Of a stretch of 64,000 bases of DNA, positions 33,103 through 46,319 are shown in pieces (the first letter of the stretch is position 1; the number at the start of each line of letters is the position of its first letter). The translations under genes were made by a program, and so were the position numbers. This DNA comes from Scalesia atractyloides (taxonomy: Eukaryota > Streptophyta > Magnoliopsida > Asterales > Asteraceae): assembly GCA_947069175.1 (NCBI GenBank), contig CAMTDV010000022.1:39103027-39167026 (forward strand), in the 5' to 3' direction. The notes under the pieces were generated by a model. The model was not told where the DNA came from and did not search any database. It saw nothing but the letters and a program-made list of their open reading frames with translations.

Positions 33103-33933
33103 AGTGGTATCAGAGCTTTGACTCTCTTCCTTGTTTAAAACCAAGCATAATGTTGTGTTTGAGCAAGTTGTGAAGCTTTCTGGAAGTGTTCTTGAACTTC
33201 AAGCAAGAAACTTAAGTTATTACAAGAAAAGTAGGTAAAACTTAGGTAAAACTTGTTGTTTTCAGAAAAGTTTTATAAAAACCTTGTTAATATACATGGA
33301 GACATGTTAGGATATGGTTTTTCTTGAAATTTTCTATCAGTGTTTAGTTGGACATATTTTCTTGTGATGCACTTGTCGAAAAACTCACCGCAATATTCCT
33401 TTAGGGTTGACTAAATCTTAAGATTTGACTGATTCGACTGAAAAGCTGATTTTGGAATGTTTGTCTTTTAACCGAATCTGTGTAGACAACTGACAACTTT
33501 CGAACAAACTAGAAACAAGTTTCTGTTACAAAAGGAAATTTCTCACCAACCAACCATGCAAAAGATTCCTCCTTGTGAAAAACCCAACACCTCCGAAAGA
33601 CCCCGTGCGAATAACCATCAGCACGAAGAACCAATTGTTTGTGCGAAGGACAAGCTGATTCACACAAAGAACCAGTTGTTCATATGAAGAACCAGTGGCT
33701 CGCACGAAGAACCTGTGGTTCGTATGAAGAACTGGTGATTCGTACGAATCTGTGGCTCGCACGAAGAACCAAGTTTCGTGACTTTTTAGGTTATTCGTGA
33801 TAGTTTTTCATGAGAACTAATACTTGGTGGTTTTTGAAATTGTGAACCTTTACAAGAAAACCTTTATTTCAATTTAATCCTAGGACTTAAATTTTTAAGC
33901 TAATTTTTATAAACAAACAAACAAACAAACAGA
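33103..33933 (+). other. Primer-binding site and leader of copia K (copy 2)
   Basis: Duplicate of 27110-27940. It holds TGGTATCAGAGC at 33105 and the GCACGAAGAACC repeats at about 33593-33773. No gene seen. Confidence 0.75.
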
Positions 33934-36900
33934 ATGGGTACAAATCCTTGGGATTGGGGGTGTGGTTCAAGTACAAATCAGGATTCGCCACACTCTAGCT
34001 CCCCAACCTCATGGGTTAAATCATTAATGCCTCAGCAGACGACCATGATTACCGCTAATCAATGGGCGTGTGTGGCAAATCAAAATCAAAGCATTCAGAC
34101 TCTTCTCATTAGCGAAAGTGAAACAGGAAGTAATAACCGTCCACCAAAATTGAATCATATGAACGATTATCCCTCACGGAAAATTCATTTTAATACGTAT
34201 GTTCTTGGTCAAAATACAGAATTGTGGACATATTTTACTACACCATACAAGGAATCTCTCAAAGAAGCAAGATCAAATCCAACCTCTTTAGCAAACTTAG
34301 ATGAAAATGATAAAAAAAGGTGTATGATTTAGAGAAGAAGGCATTTCCTATCCTTATACAAGCACTTCATAAGGATATTTATGATCAATTTTTGTACTGT
34401 ACCACAACCAAGAATTTGTGGGATACTTTAGAAGCAAGAGGGGAAGGAAATGCTTCAATAAGAAAGATATGACATGATCTACTGAAGAAAGAGTTTGAAG
34501 GTTTTCTGTTCATGGAGAATGAAACACTAAGCGACATGACAACCGGTTTCTATCATCTGCTTAGTGAAATGTATTGATACAAGGTGCATGCATCTCCACA
34601 AGAGATTGTGATGCGTTTTGCTGATGCCTTACCACCAAAGTGGAGTCAATTCATTGACTTGCTAAAGTGCACAGGTGTTTTGGATATGATCAGTATTTAT
34701 GAGTTTGTTCAGAGGCTTGAGAACAAAAATGAAGAAGAAATACGAAAAGCAAAAAGAGTTTCTGTTTCACAAAACCCTAAAATGTATTTCGGAGGTATTA
34801 ACACAAGGGTTAGTACAGCTCAGCAACCACAACTCCAAACAACGTTTGTGTCAAATGTTAACCCATTTCTACCACAACCAGTTCAAACAGATCCATCTGC
34901 TGGCTCAAGTGCTCACACCTATAGTCAAGCATTTGATCCTAAAGCCTTTCTCCCACAACCACAAGTTGGTACACCTCAAGTTCCACAACAAGCTTCTCAA
35001 ACCTTCAAATCCTAATACCATCAGACTTGATACTTCACATCTTTCCAAGGTCAGTGTAGAAGTTGCCCGGGAACACATGGAACTTCTGAACATTATGGTT
35101 AGTGCATATTGTGGACTAGTCGCTGGTCAAATTGGAAACATCAATTTCACTAATGAGCACTATCAACAAATAACAGGGTGGAATGGAGTTGATGGATATT
35201 AAGTGGGCATTTGCTAGTGCGGTTAGAAGAGCGAAATACTACATGAGTAGAATTGGAAGAACAAGTTTAGATAGCAAAAAAGACACAAAGTATGGATATG
35301 ATAAAGATGCTGTTACTTGCTTCAACTGTGGTGAAAAAGGTCATTTCAAACGTGAATGTACTCGACCTAGCAAGCAAGGAAATCACAACCCTTTCCGAAA
35401 TCAATCACGCTCATCAAACACAACTCAAGTTAACAATGAACGAAGTATAGTAGTTGTTAACAACCTAAAGAACTCCAACCAGTCTGGGTCTTCAAACAAC
35501 ACAAGAAGAGTGTTAGTAGTTCAAGAAGATGAAGGATGTGTTTGGTCAGTCCAGTTGGGAAACAAGAATCAAGGAGGAACTACGTGTTAGGCTAAGATAA
35601 TCAATCAGATCAAACATGTTCACAGTAATGACTCTTCTGATGAGATTGATAGTTCTGGGTACAATGGGAGTTCTGACGAGGAAAGCCCAAGTGTGAGTGG
35701 TTATGGATCAGATTCGGATGTCAGGGAAAAGATTGATACTGAGGTCGATGAGTTGCTAAAAGAAGCAGAGAAGCTGAAAAGTCAAAACTCTAGGTTGATA
35801 AAGAAAGCAGAAGTTGTATCAAAGGAAATGGAGAAACTCTTTGCCAACAATGCATCCTTTTCTCATCAACTGCTTTTATGGCTAATGTTGTAGGTTCAAC
35901 AAGTCAGGTAAAATCCGACTCTCCTAGGATATGCAGTGATTGTGCTAACTTAAAAACTAAATTTGAAAAAAATTAACAGTCACAATCAAAGCTTAGTAGT
36001 TGAACTGTCAAAATGCAAAGAGACAAACATGGCTTTAACTCGAAATGAAAAAGAATTCAAATCTGTAATTGAGACTCTTAAGAAATGTGTGTCTGAGTTA
36101 ACAGAAACAGTTTAGAACAAGCAAACTGGTATTAATAACTACATTAATATCCTTGAAGAAACAAAAAAGGAGTTAGCCATTGCCAAATGCGAGCATGATG
36201 CAATTAAGCTTAAATTGGGGAGTTACTCTATCTCCCGATATGTTTTTGATCACATCATTGACGTTCAAAAACTTAAAGGAGATGTGATATGCATTGGGTA
36301 TAAATCGTGTCCACCACCATTGAAACACAATTATACCAAATTGCCTGATGAGGAGGAAATGCCACGTTTTGAACCATCTGTACCTCTTAACCCTGAAGAG
36401 TTGCAGCAGGGTTAGGGTTTAAACTGGACGATTCCTCAGATGAATCCAAAAAGACAGAGAACTCATCATCTGTTTTTGATCAAAGTCCACCTATAACAAA
36501 AGAGGATGATTTATCAGATGATGAGTCAAACGAGATCAATCAGGACCAATCTCTTGATAAAAAGAAAGGGGTAGAAATTCCAATTGAGAATCCAATATTA
36601 TGTGATCCTACTACTCCTGTTGTGCAATCTGACACAAAGCAAGTGATTGATCCTATCAAATCTGTCAAGACGATTGCTTCTACATTTACAAACAATAATG
36701 TGTTGTATACTTTGATTAGTGATGAGAAAATTTACTTAAACAATGATTTTCCGATCAAAAATGTCAATCCAACTTCAATTGATCAAGTTTTTGAAAAATC
36801 AACAACCAAATTTTTGGGAAAGAAGAATCCAATCAAATCACAACCATTAATCGCTTCTAAAAGTAGAAAACAAGAAAAGCAAGCTGAAAAGCCTAAGGTG

Positions 36901-37591
36901 TCACAACCAAAGGTTGAAGCTAAAAGTGCTCACAACAAGAAAGGGGAAGAATGTTAACTTTGTAGTCTCAACTGGTACTGAAAAAATCAAGACTTTTGAA
37001 ACTATGTTAAATATTGATTTTGTAAATCAAGTCAAGATTTTAAAACGTAAAAGTCAAAACAGTTACACTCAATACACAAATGGGTGTGAAGATGGACCAA
37101 GTACCTCTAGGCGTACAAGTTCAACATCTAGTCATCAAACAGCATCTCCTAAATTTGTTGAAAGGAGAACATGTTTTAAGTGTGGGGAGTTTGGCCACAT
37201 AATCAAAAATTGTACCAACTCAGCAAAACCCAAGTTTGTTGAAAATACCCCTCCTGAAAAGAATTGCCAATGTCGATCTGTGTCATCTAAACAAGACAAA
37301 CGTATTGTTAAGGAACAAGAAGAAAAAAAAGACTAAACAAGTTAAAATAATTGAAAAGGCATTAAAACCAGATGTTGTAGAGAACGAACCAAGTTCGTCA
37401 AGTACGTTAAAACAAGAAGTGTCTAAACCTGTAAATAATAGTCAATCTGGTAAACACCAACAATCTTGGAATCCTAAAACCGGTAATGTTTCAGGGGGAG
37501 GCACAAAGTTTCCAAATCATCAAGAAATAGAAATCACATTTCTTGATGATATGGGTCGACCCAAGACCACTAAGGCTTGGGTCCCCATCTC
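33934..37591 (+). pseudogene. gag: gag of copia K, copy 2 (extends to the C insertion)
   Basis: Same as copy 1 up to 36965, with the same stops (for example 34330, 34471, 34575) and three visible residue changes (SPQ to SPH, GSS to GSN, QRV to QRL). Past the duplication it adds a second perfect zinc knuckle, CFKCGEFGHIIKNC (about 37171-37212), a Lys/Ser-rich tail, and the EIEITFLDDMGRPKTTKAWV segment that precedes the protease in related copia elements. Reading stops where element C begins at 37592 (ATCTC then TGTCACACCC). Confidence 0.82.
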
Positions 37592-38715
37592 TGTCACACC
37601 CTTGTCATAGTAGAAGCGCGAGTGTGTGACTATTAGGTAATCATTGCATCAATCTAGTAAACAATATAAATTAACAACGATGCCATGCCATTAATAAGAA
37701 TCATTCAACAATTACAACCGTTCAAAAGTGATTTCATATTGTTATCCGTTTCAACTTGTCATCATAAGACATGATTCAAAACACATTGTTTCAAAATAAG
37801 ACATTGTTTTTATCACAAATTCATAATGAGGTTTTGACCCCTATATACCCAGACGAAGTTGGGAAATAATAGGCAAACCCTCCAAAAGATGGTACATCGT
37901 TGTCTTCACATTCCCCATATCCAATCATATCACCAGCTCATGCCTTGCATCCTGATATACATGTAATTTTAAAAGTCAAGATAAAGTTGGCGAGTTCATG
38001 TAGTAATTGTTTTCGTATAGAAATGTCATCGGTAATGAAATCCGAGTATGTTATTAGCATCAATTGCGTTTTAAGGATCTATCAGTGTGTCGCGAGCACC
38101 CTAACATATATGTGCCATAAGTAAGTAACCAAACCGAGACAACTTTGACATCATTGGGATTACAAAAGCATTCCGAAGGGTATACCAACTAGGAGTGGAG
38201 CGGGTCTCAAACTCAATAGATCTACTTCTTTTGCACCTTGGTCACTATGTGATTAATGGTTACTATTGTTATCCTACTACTTACGCACAAATGATCATGT
38301 TATCAACTAAACCCATAGCTAACATATCGTTTGTTATGACATGTATTTCCCCTCGATAGTTTTTAAAAAAACAAAACTTTGAAATAATTTGAAAGGAGGG
38401 ACATGAACTCACAGTTTTGCTTTCCATAAGTCGTACTAGTAACGGTTGGTGTCCGTACACGCGTGTAACCTACATGCGTATTAAGTTTATTATACACCTA
38501 GGCCTCAATGGACCTTGTAATCATTGTTCATCTTGAATTCTTGTTATGTATTTCCTTGTTATGATAGGACAACCTCTAGTGTTATTGTAGTGTTGGTAGT
38601 TCGCTTGTTCGATTAATATTGTTATATATATTTCTTATATATATTTGCATATTATATATATATATATGCATATTATATATATATATATATTGTTATCATT
38701 CTTTGGTCATGTGTA

Positions 38716-38935
38716 TCTTATCATTGGGCCTAGCCCATGTTTTCTTGTCATTATGCCTAGCCCATGTTTTCTTGTCAATGGGCCAAGCTCATGTTTTCTT
38801 GTCTCAAGGCCTAGCCCATATTTTCTATGTCGTTTTGGGCTTTGTCCATATTATTCATTTTGGACCTTGTCCATAAGTATTATGGAATTGGGCCTTGCCC
38901 ATGCTTTTATAAATTGGGCCTAGCCCAAATTTATT
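38716..38935. repeat. GGGCCTAGCCCA array in the C 3' LTR
   Basis: About nine units of 24-30 bp, consensus aTTGGGCCTAGCCCATgttttcttgtc, run in the opposite orientation to the A array. Several are decayed (TGGGCTTTGTCCA, TGGACCTTGTCCA, TGGGCCTTGCCCA). AT and CA microsatellites flank it (38640-38690, 39004-39041). Confidence 0.88.
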
Positions 38936-40538
38936 TACAAGAGCCCATTTTTAATAAGTCTTACACTTAATATTTTTGAACTTTCCGGATTTGGATTTTG
39001 ATAACACACACACAAACACACACATATATATATATATATATGTTAAACATCTAAATATATATTTTAGACTCGTCGTCGCCGTTGTTTCTTCTTGTCATCA
39101 ATCGCCCGTCTTCGTAATGACTTTTCGTGTCGTGATTCACCCATTGGTCGTCGACGAGCCGATGTATTGTGAACGTTCGCCCATTGCCCGTATTGCTTCG
39201 TTTATCCGATTATTGTTTCGACGCTTTGTAAGAACATATTTATTTATGTCACCAACACTTGGTATTATTTTCAAGTATTTGTATTTTTGTATATGATTAG
39301 GTATTGTTATTGTGAATACTTTAAGCTTCTAAATATATACACATACAATACACATATGTATTTATTCAAAATTCTTGGTGACAAAATATGTATACATATT
39401 TTTATTTCCCAAGTAACTATAAATATATTTATAAAAGTTACTTATTTTCACTTGTAAATATATAAATATATAAAATATATATTATATATTATATATAATA
39501 TATATACACTTGTTAAATACTTGGGTATTTAGGGTTTAACCCTTGTCATTAGAACTTACTTAATGACGACTTAAGTTACTAATCCGTTTAGTCCCGCTAA
39601 TCACCCCATTAATCATGTTTAAATCGCGATTAGATTTTTAGAAAATTTCGCCATAGTTTCCTCTAAATATGGCGTTTCCATGTTTTAAAAACGTATTTAA
39701 AACATGTTTAAGCTTATAATCAAGATCAACTATCCATCAATAATCTTCCTATTATTTATTTACAACTTTAATATATCATCATCCATGGCTTTTAATGGAA
39801 AAACTCTTATTAAATCATGATGACATTTCCAATATTTATTAGCACTTTTACATCACCATTTTTGTTACATCATTTAATCAAGTTCATCACTTTAAACCTC
39901 TTGATTTCTATACTTTTTAAGATGGTTACATCTTAAGTAATAATGTTTATTTCTTATAAAAATCCTTCATATGTAGTAAAGTTATCTTTAAGTTGTAGTA
40001 ATCTTCATGGATGATGTAGTTGATGATCTTGTTTAGATTTAAACATTATCATGTTTAAATCTTCATTTTCATACATCCAACTTTTATATCCTACTTTAAC
40101 ATAAACAACATCAACATGCTAACTAACTACCATATAAACACATAATCAATACAAAATAAACAATATTTAGTGTTATTATTATGGTGTGTGTTAGGGTTTT
40201 TGATTTATCTTTTCTTCATTTTCAAGATGATCAACTTGTACATCACTAATCAAGACATAAAAATAAGCTAGATTATGAAAGAATTTTCCTTACAATGGGT
40301 GCACAAGTTTATGATGATCTTAGAAGGAAAATGAAGCTCCAAAGAAGACCTAATGATCCTCCATCCTTGCTAGCTTCTTGAATGGTCTTGATGAGCCTTT
40401 AAAGTGAGTGTAATGTGGTGTTTAATGGCTAAATGGTGGTGTGAAGGTGGTGGTGGTAGCCGTGAGTTAGAGAGAGAGAGAGGGAAATGGTTGTAATTTT
40501 TTTGTGAAAAATATGATGAAGATCAAGTGTAAATAATG

Positions 40539-40545
40539 ATATATA
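40539..40545 (-). promoter_or_regulatory. Putative LTR TATA box (element C, 3' LTR)
   Basis: On the minus strand GACTATATATCAT lies about 1.23 kb into the LTR, followed 50-70 nt later by a (CT)n-rich leader (40468-40490). The arrangement matches B, F and G3. Confidence 0.45.
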
Positions 40546-41778
40546 GTCACATCATCTTTCAAGATTAACTCCCTTCAACACACCATGCTTCAAATCTACC
40601 ATTTTCAACAAAATCAAGTGGGTGTGGGACCCACTTGAAACCGTCAAAATGAGGGGGGTAAAGTGTAACATTTTTAGATAACACATGTTTATTAGAAGAT
40701 ATTTTGGTAATAAAGTTAGGTGTTGTGCTTAAGGGTTTGATCTTGTATCCTTGGCGTATAATTGTGGTTTAGGGTGTTATTACATGGTAATTAATCCACT
40801 TGATCCTCCAATATAAGTTTTGGATGGAGGACATGTCGTTAGATCGTTCGTCGACGCAATAATTGCTAATAAACGGACTTATTTATTTAGTACCGGAAGC
40901 TTTTGTTTTCGACCACCACAATTGTCATGGTGTCTACTTAGTGCATTTCCGACCTAAAAGTATGCATAATGAGTTCGCTAGACGAATATACGATGAGCTA
41001 GGATGGCCGAAATGCCTTTCGTTCGATCGTTCGCTCGATATCGGCACTTTTATATTCCGCCGTCGAACTTTTCTGAAAGTTGTGTTTTCGTGGCCACATG
41101 TTAGTTGAATGGATTCCGAGTTCCAAATGAGGCTTAACTAGCTCGCTAGGTGCATGAATGAGGCTATCGGCCACTAAAATGTCTGTGGTTTCGAGAAACG
41201 GTCGCTTTCCGGTCGATTTGTGAAGTGTTTGCCGAATGACCGGAAACAATGTCTTTTGTGCATTCTTGGTATTCTCACGTTGTTTTAGGATGATTAACAT
41301 TGTTTTATTAGTATTCTTACATCCGGAATCCATCGAATTAGTGCTGCGGACAAACTGACATTTGTCGCCTTTTTGGTCGAAACAGACAATTTTGCAATTT
41401 AGGCGTTATACCGGAAAGTTATGTATTATTGTAATAGTTTATCTCAAATAAGTGTTTTCATTTATATATGGACTTAGGTATGGCATTAACATGCCGTTAT
41501 TCCTTATTCTGGTTTGTTTTAGCCGATTTACCGACACAGTTAGTGTCACCGCAATTATTGTGCCCAACACTTTCTACCAACACTCTTAGGGCATTGTTTT
41601 GGTTTGTTCCGCGTCATAACAGAAACCAATATATGTTATGATCAGATTTACTTTCCCTAATTCTTAGTATACGACGTACGACTCAGTTACAAAATTAAAC
41701 TACGATAATATGCATGAGATTAGGGAATAAAATTAGTGATTAAATTGTACGGAATTACTGGTTATTTGCCATTTGTCA

Positions 41779-41793
41779 GATACTCCCCCTGTT
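41779..41793 (-). promoter_or_regulatory. Polypurine tract of element C
   Basis: Minus strand AACAGGGGGAGTATC directly before the LTR start TGACAAATGG; the least damaged tract of this family here. Confidence 0.8.
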
Positions 41794-41815
41794 AAAAAGC
41801 ATTTCGTCCTGAAAT

Positions 41816-42414
41816 TCAGTTTGAGGCATCCTCTGTAGGAGTCTTCTTGAACAGGTGGGGGTATTTTGACTTGATCTGATCTTCACGCTCCGACGTGTAC
41901 TCGGGACCGTGACGCGAATTCCAGCGAACCTTCACCAGTTTGATTAGGCTTCTTCTTCTCTTTTGGACTTTCTAGTCCATGACTTCAACTGGTTCTTCGG
42001 TAAATTGTAATTTGTCATCCACATGAATCTCATCCGCTGGAATGATAACTGTGTCATTAGTCGGACTTTTCTTCAGATTACACACATGAAATGTGTCGTG
42101 TACATTATTGAGTCCTATGGTAGTTTCAACTTATAAGCCATTGTACCAATCCTTGCCAGAATTTCGAAAGGTCCAATATATCTCGGGTTGAGCTTTTCGC
42201 GCTTCCCGAATCTGGCTACGCCTTTCCAAGGTGAAACCTTTAACAATACTTTGTCTCCGACCTCAAAGGATAATGGTTTGCGTCTCCGATCTGCGTAGAT
42301 CTTTTGTCTATCTCAGACTGCTTTGATACACTCACGGATCTTAAATATCTTGTATGTGGTCTCTTTTACTAATTCGGGACCAATGAGTTGTCTGTCATTG
42401 ACTTCCGCACAACA
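41816..42414 (-). pseudogene. Integrase C-terminus and chromodomain of element C
   Basis: In changing frames it shows LSFEVGDKVLLKVSPWKGVA, a PRYIGPFEI-like block, MFHVCNLKKSPT and a chromodomain-like VKVRWNSRHGPEYTSEREDQ. It ends HLFKKTPTEDASN with TGA at 41816. Several frameshifts (near 42115 and 42300) and stops are present. Confidence 0.8.
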
Positions 42415-43115
42415 TTACGGTGATCGGCACTTTCGTCCATATAGTGCTTCGAATGGCGCGGCTTTGATACTGGTGTCATAACTGTTATTGTAGGAAAACT
42501 CTACCAATGGTAAATGAGTATCCCAGTTTCCACCTAAATCCATCACACAGGCCCGAAGCATGTCTTCCAACGTTTGGATGGTTAGCTCGCTTTGACCATC
42601 GGTCTGCGGGTGAAAACATGTGCTTAAATCTAAGCGAGAACCAAACGAATTTTGAAATGATTGCCAGATCCGTGACACAAAGCGACCATCTCTATCAGAA
42701 ATTATCGAGATTGGCACTCCATGTCGTCCACGAATTCCTTAAGATACAGTTCAGCTAACTTCTATGTACTGTCTTTCTCGCGGATGGGTAAGAAGTGAGC
42801 TGATTTGGTTGACCGATCAATGATAACCCAGATCATGTCATGACCTCGAGAGGTCCGTGGTAATTTTGTAATGAAATCCATTGATATATGTTCCTACTTC
42901 CAGACCGGGATCTCAGGTTGTTGTAATAAACCAGATGGTTTTTGGTATTCGGCCTTGACCTTTGCATAAGTTAGGCATTTCCCAACATAGGTCGCAATAT
43001 CTCCCTTGAGATTCGGCCACCAATAATATTCTTTCAGATCCTTGTACATTTTATCCGATTCTGGGTGTATCGAGTACTTGACTTGTTTGGTTCCAATTGT
43101 GTTTCCATTCCCCGT
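42415..43115 (-). pseudogene. Integrase zinc-binding and catalytic core of element C
   Basis: The HHCC-like block is SIHPESDKMYKDLKEYYWWPN to YVGKCLTYAKVKAE, with the last-but-one Cys kept and the next changed to Tyr. The core follows with ISMDFITKLPRTSRG, a frameshift near 42720, then ISIISDRDGRFVSRIWQSF and FHPQTDGQSE (the Glu) and ALYGRKCRSP. All three catalytic acids are visible but not in one frame. Confidence 0.83.
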
Positions 43116-43693
43116 AATGATTCCACTGGAATGTTTTCTGGTTTCATTGCTTCTTGTTGTGCTTCGCGCACCCGAGTAGTGAAGTTCGTCTGGATCGTCA
43201 TTTCTAAAGCTCGTACCCATAATGTTTTGACATGTTTTTTCCTGCTAAAGGAATCTGCCACAACAATTGCCTTGCCCGGGTGATACTTGATTTCACAGTC
43301 ATAATCATTCAACAGTTCCACCCAACGTCGTTGGGGCGTATTAAGTTCCTTTTGATTGAATATATGTCGAAGACTTTTATGATCTGTGAATATGGTGCAC
43401 TTAGTGCCATACAAATAATGATGCCAGATCTTCAAGGCAAATACCACTGCGCCTAATTCTAGGTCATGCGTGGTATAATTCCTTTCGTGAACTTTCAGCT
43501 GACGCGACGCGTACGCAATGACTTTCTCGCCTTGATGCGATGCATCACAGTACACCACAAAGTCATCGGTACCGTCTGGGAGTGATAATATTGGTGCTTT
43601 ACATAATTTCTCCTTTAATACTTGAAACGCCGATTCTTTCTTTTCTCCCCACCTAAACTTACTATCCTTCTGTGTAAGCGAGGTTGTTCTCAA
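43116..43693 (-). pseudogene. RNase H of element C
   Basis: The open 219-aa frame at 43034-43693 contains RT-connection residues, then DDFVVYCDASHQG, a roughly 10-residue gap where other copies have LGCVLMQ, LKVHERNYTTHDLELGAVVF, FTDHKSLRHIFNQKELN and HPGKAIVVADSFSRKK. The Asp/Glu/Asp positions are kept. The open frame runs on into the integrase zinc region through a frameshift near 43110. Confidence 0.85.
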
Positions 43694-44340
43694 TGAATCT
43701 TCTGTAATATCCTGCTAAGCCTAGGAATTGACGTATTTCCATGGGGTTCTTGGCGTGGTCCAGTTCTTTAAAGCCTCGGTCTTCGAAGGGTCAACATGTA
43801 TTCCGTTCTCGTTCACCACGTGACCGAGAAATTGCATTTCGCGAATCCAAAATTCGCATTTCGAGAACTTAACATATAATTGCTCCTTCTTTAGCAATTC
43901 AAGTATAGTTCTCAAGTATTGCTCGTGTTCTTCCTCAGTTCATGAGTATATCAATATGTCATCTATAAAGACGATCACGAACTTGTCGAGGTACGGCTTA
44001 CATACCCGGTTATCAAATCCATGAACACTGCAGGGGCGTTCGTTAGGCCAAATGGCATAGCAAGAAACTTGTAATGGCCATAACAAGTCCTAAACGCAGT
44101 CTTAGGAATACTTTCCTCTTGGATTCTCAACTGACAATATCCGTATCTTAAATCAATTTTTGAGTAGAAACTCGACCCTTGAAACTGATCAAATAGATCA
44201 TCGATCCTTGGTAATGGGGACCAGGTTTTGATAGTTAACTTGTTTAGTTGCCGGTAGTCGATGCACATGTGAAAGGTTTCGTCCTTCTTCTTCACAAACA
44301 GCACCGGAGCTCCCCAAGGCGAGAAACTCGGTTTATGAAA
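43694..44340 (-). pseudogene. Reverse transcriptase of element C
   Basis: The first open part (44304-43975) is LFVKKKDETFHMCIDYRQLN to AVFMDL. After a frameshift at the ITGYVSR-like site comes the catalytic VFIDD followed by ILIYS. The second open part (43915-43721) is LELLKKEQLYVKFSKCEFWI, FLGHVVNENGIHVDPSKTEA, and then a further shift in the GLAGYYRRF connection segment. Confidence 0.85.
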
Positions 44341-45092
44341 CCCTTGTCAAGCAATTTTTGCAACTGAGTAGATAATTCCTGCATCTCCGAGGGCGCTAGT
44401 CGATATGGGGCTTTCACCACAGGTGCAACTCCTAGCACTAAATCAATATGGAATTCGACTTATCGCTACAGAGGTAGTCCTGGCAATTCTTCCGGAAAAA
44501 CTTCGGGATATTCCCTGACTACCGGTATGTCCTCCACCTTGCGCTCCTCGGCCTTTTTATCCACTACATGAGCAAGAAAGGCGTTGCATCCTTTCCTCAA
44601 ACATTTTGAGCTTTCATGCAGTTTATGATTTGTAGTGGCGTGTCATGCTTCTCACCGTGAATCATCAAATGCTCCCGTCGGGGAAGGGGATGCAAATGAT
44701 TTTCTCATGACATATAACTTCGGCTCGATTATCAGATAGCCAATCCATCCCAATGATGACATCGAAACTACCTAGTTGAACTGGTAATAAATCTATATTG
44801 AACTTTCGTTCACCCAATTCCAACATGCATTTCTTTATTATTTGACCCGACTCTACCAATATCACGTTAGCTAGTTCAATCGAGTACGGAACATCTAATT
44901 CACTCGACTCTACCCCAAGTATATCTCTAAACTCCTTAGAAATAAAACAGAAATCTGCCTCAGTATCAAAAAGAATAGATGCAAAGTGATCATTGATAGG
45001 GAACGTACCGACGACCACGTTCGGGTCCTTGTGAGTATCCTTAGCTCAATCACGAATGCTCTTCCTTGTGCTTGGTTTTCTTTAGGGCAATC
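44341..45092 (-). pseudogene. Nucleocapsid end, protease and linker of element C
   Basis: Just left of the E insertion the reading resumes with CPKENQAQGRAFVIE, whose first Cys completes the zinc knuckle interrupted at 58703. The protease (45018-44665) has SILFDTEADFCFIS; the catalytic DTG is DTE, so it should be inactive. FDVIIGMDWLSDN and CHEKIICIPFPDG follow. The linker to RT (44665-44341) has frameshifts and stops. Confidence 0.83.
45088..45092. repeat. Target-site duplication of E (left)
   Basis: CAATC before TGTCAAACCC; pairs with TAATC at 58703-58707. The uninterrupted site in element A (5690 region, minus orientation GGGCAATCTTTC) confirms it. Confidence 0.85.
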
Positions 45093-46319
45093 TGTCAAAC
45101 CCCGGATTTCCAACCCCGAAATCCAAACACCGGTGGGCCCGGGTGGGGAGTATGGTGACAACAGTTGATAACATCATATTCAATTAAACACGGCACAGCG
45201 GAAGTCTTGGAGTAACATTACTATTACAAACCGAATGTTCGAAAATACAAAATAATATACAAGCTTGTAATAGAAGATCCACAGGCGGATCATAAATTGT
45301 ACAAGGAAAGAATATAAACAGACTTTGGGCAGATTTAGGATTTGCAAAGATCCTCTCACACTACCGAGCACTTCCGGCCTATTTTTGTATTGTACCCGTA
45401 GACTAGTCTTTTGAAAATATGTCAGCTTTCGCTGGTAAATACACCCAACTGACTCATTTTGAAAACATTTCAAAAATGTTTTAGGTGCGTATCAGCACAG
45501 AAATCTTTTTATAACTTGGGTTAATTGACCGTCAAACCTTGTTAACAGATTTACAAGTTTGTCATACATACGGGGCTCAGCATGAAAACCGAGACACAAT
45601 TAACATAAACACCACTTTGGACTCACGAAGGAGTCAATTCCTCCCAACCTTGTGGGAATCCATAATTGAGCGTCTATCGGGTGTATGCCTACACCGGCGC
45701 TAAGGTCGTGGCCATTTTGATTGTAATGAGCCGAGGATATCCAGGACACGGTAGTTAACCCCCGATGTTTAAATTATCAAACAAAACTTATTAAAACAGA
45801 ATATGCGGATTTCTATTCCGAACCGACGTTCGATAAATCCCATTTCCGACCAAGCGGTAATAATTTACCGTAACCCAAGCCCGTATAGGGGAAATAAGTC
45901 GAGAGTATTTACCTGAGCTAGTCTTCTTTAATTTTTAATAACTCAGCCGTTCACAAAAGTACTAAGTGCAGATAGCATTTACTGGCAAGTCTCTAGTCTG
46001 GATTATGGCATAAACTGACCAATTAAATACTAACGGTCTTATTTAAGTCATAGACTTAGACTGACTAGCGTACTTGATCAAAACGTATGACGCTAGATTA
46101 AACGATGATTGGATAGAATGTAGTTTAATCCCAACAAGTACCTTGACTTGTTTAATATGGGTAAACTATTAACATTCTGGATTTTGAGACTTAAATGACA
46201 AGGTTAAAACCGTTTTGGTTAATTTCCGTAAATATATACGTAGCCGTGCGCATAATAGCGATACCGGGTAACCGGATAAGTCATGGACAAGTTCTATATG
46301 CCATTATACTTTAAATAAG

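Larger units (their letters stand above)
30971..36965. repeat. Tandem duplication, copy 2 (5995 bp)
   Basis: This is a direct repeat of 24977-30970 at an offset of 5993-5995 bp. After 36970 the sequence continues into K gag (ACTGGTACTG...), so copy 2 keeps the original right neighbour while copy 1 keeps the original left neighbour. Both copies share all K gag stops, so duplication followed decay. Confidence 0.92.
26327..37591 (+). mobile_element. Element K: Ty1/copia retrotransposon (partial, internally duplicated)
   Basis: K inserted into the G3 LTR; AAAGT (26322-26326) is the likely left target copy. It shows LTR, tRNA-Met-type primer-binding site, leader and a long gag with zinc knuckles. 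The tandem duplication repeats LTR to mid-gag. Its pol and 3' LTR are not in the window because element C inserted at 37592; they would lie beyond the right LTR of C. Confidence 0.82.
37592..41778 (-). repeat. 3' LTR of element C (4187 bp)
   Basis: Bounded by TGTCACACCC (37592) and CCATTTGTCA (41778), that is TG...CA, with the polypurine tract just outside. It aligns with 62099-64000 from its first base with few differences, as two LTRs of one element should. It contains the GGGCCTAGCCCA array (38716-38935), a CpG-dense block (39065-39215), the GATTA block (39570-39640), the TATA-like site at 40539 and a CT-rich leader (40468-40490). The ORFs at 37900, 38619, 38976, 40863 and 40998 fall in the LTR and are not genes. 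Confidence 0.9.

Noticed and set aside
40863..41333. ORFs on both strands near the U3 end of the C LTR
   Set aside because: Within LTR sequence shared with 7321-8235, where the frames are not kept.
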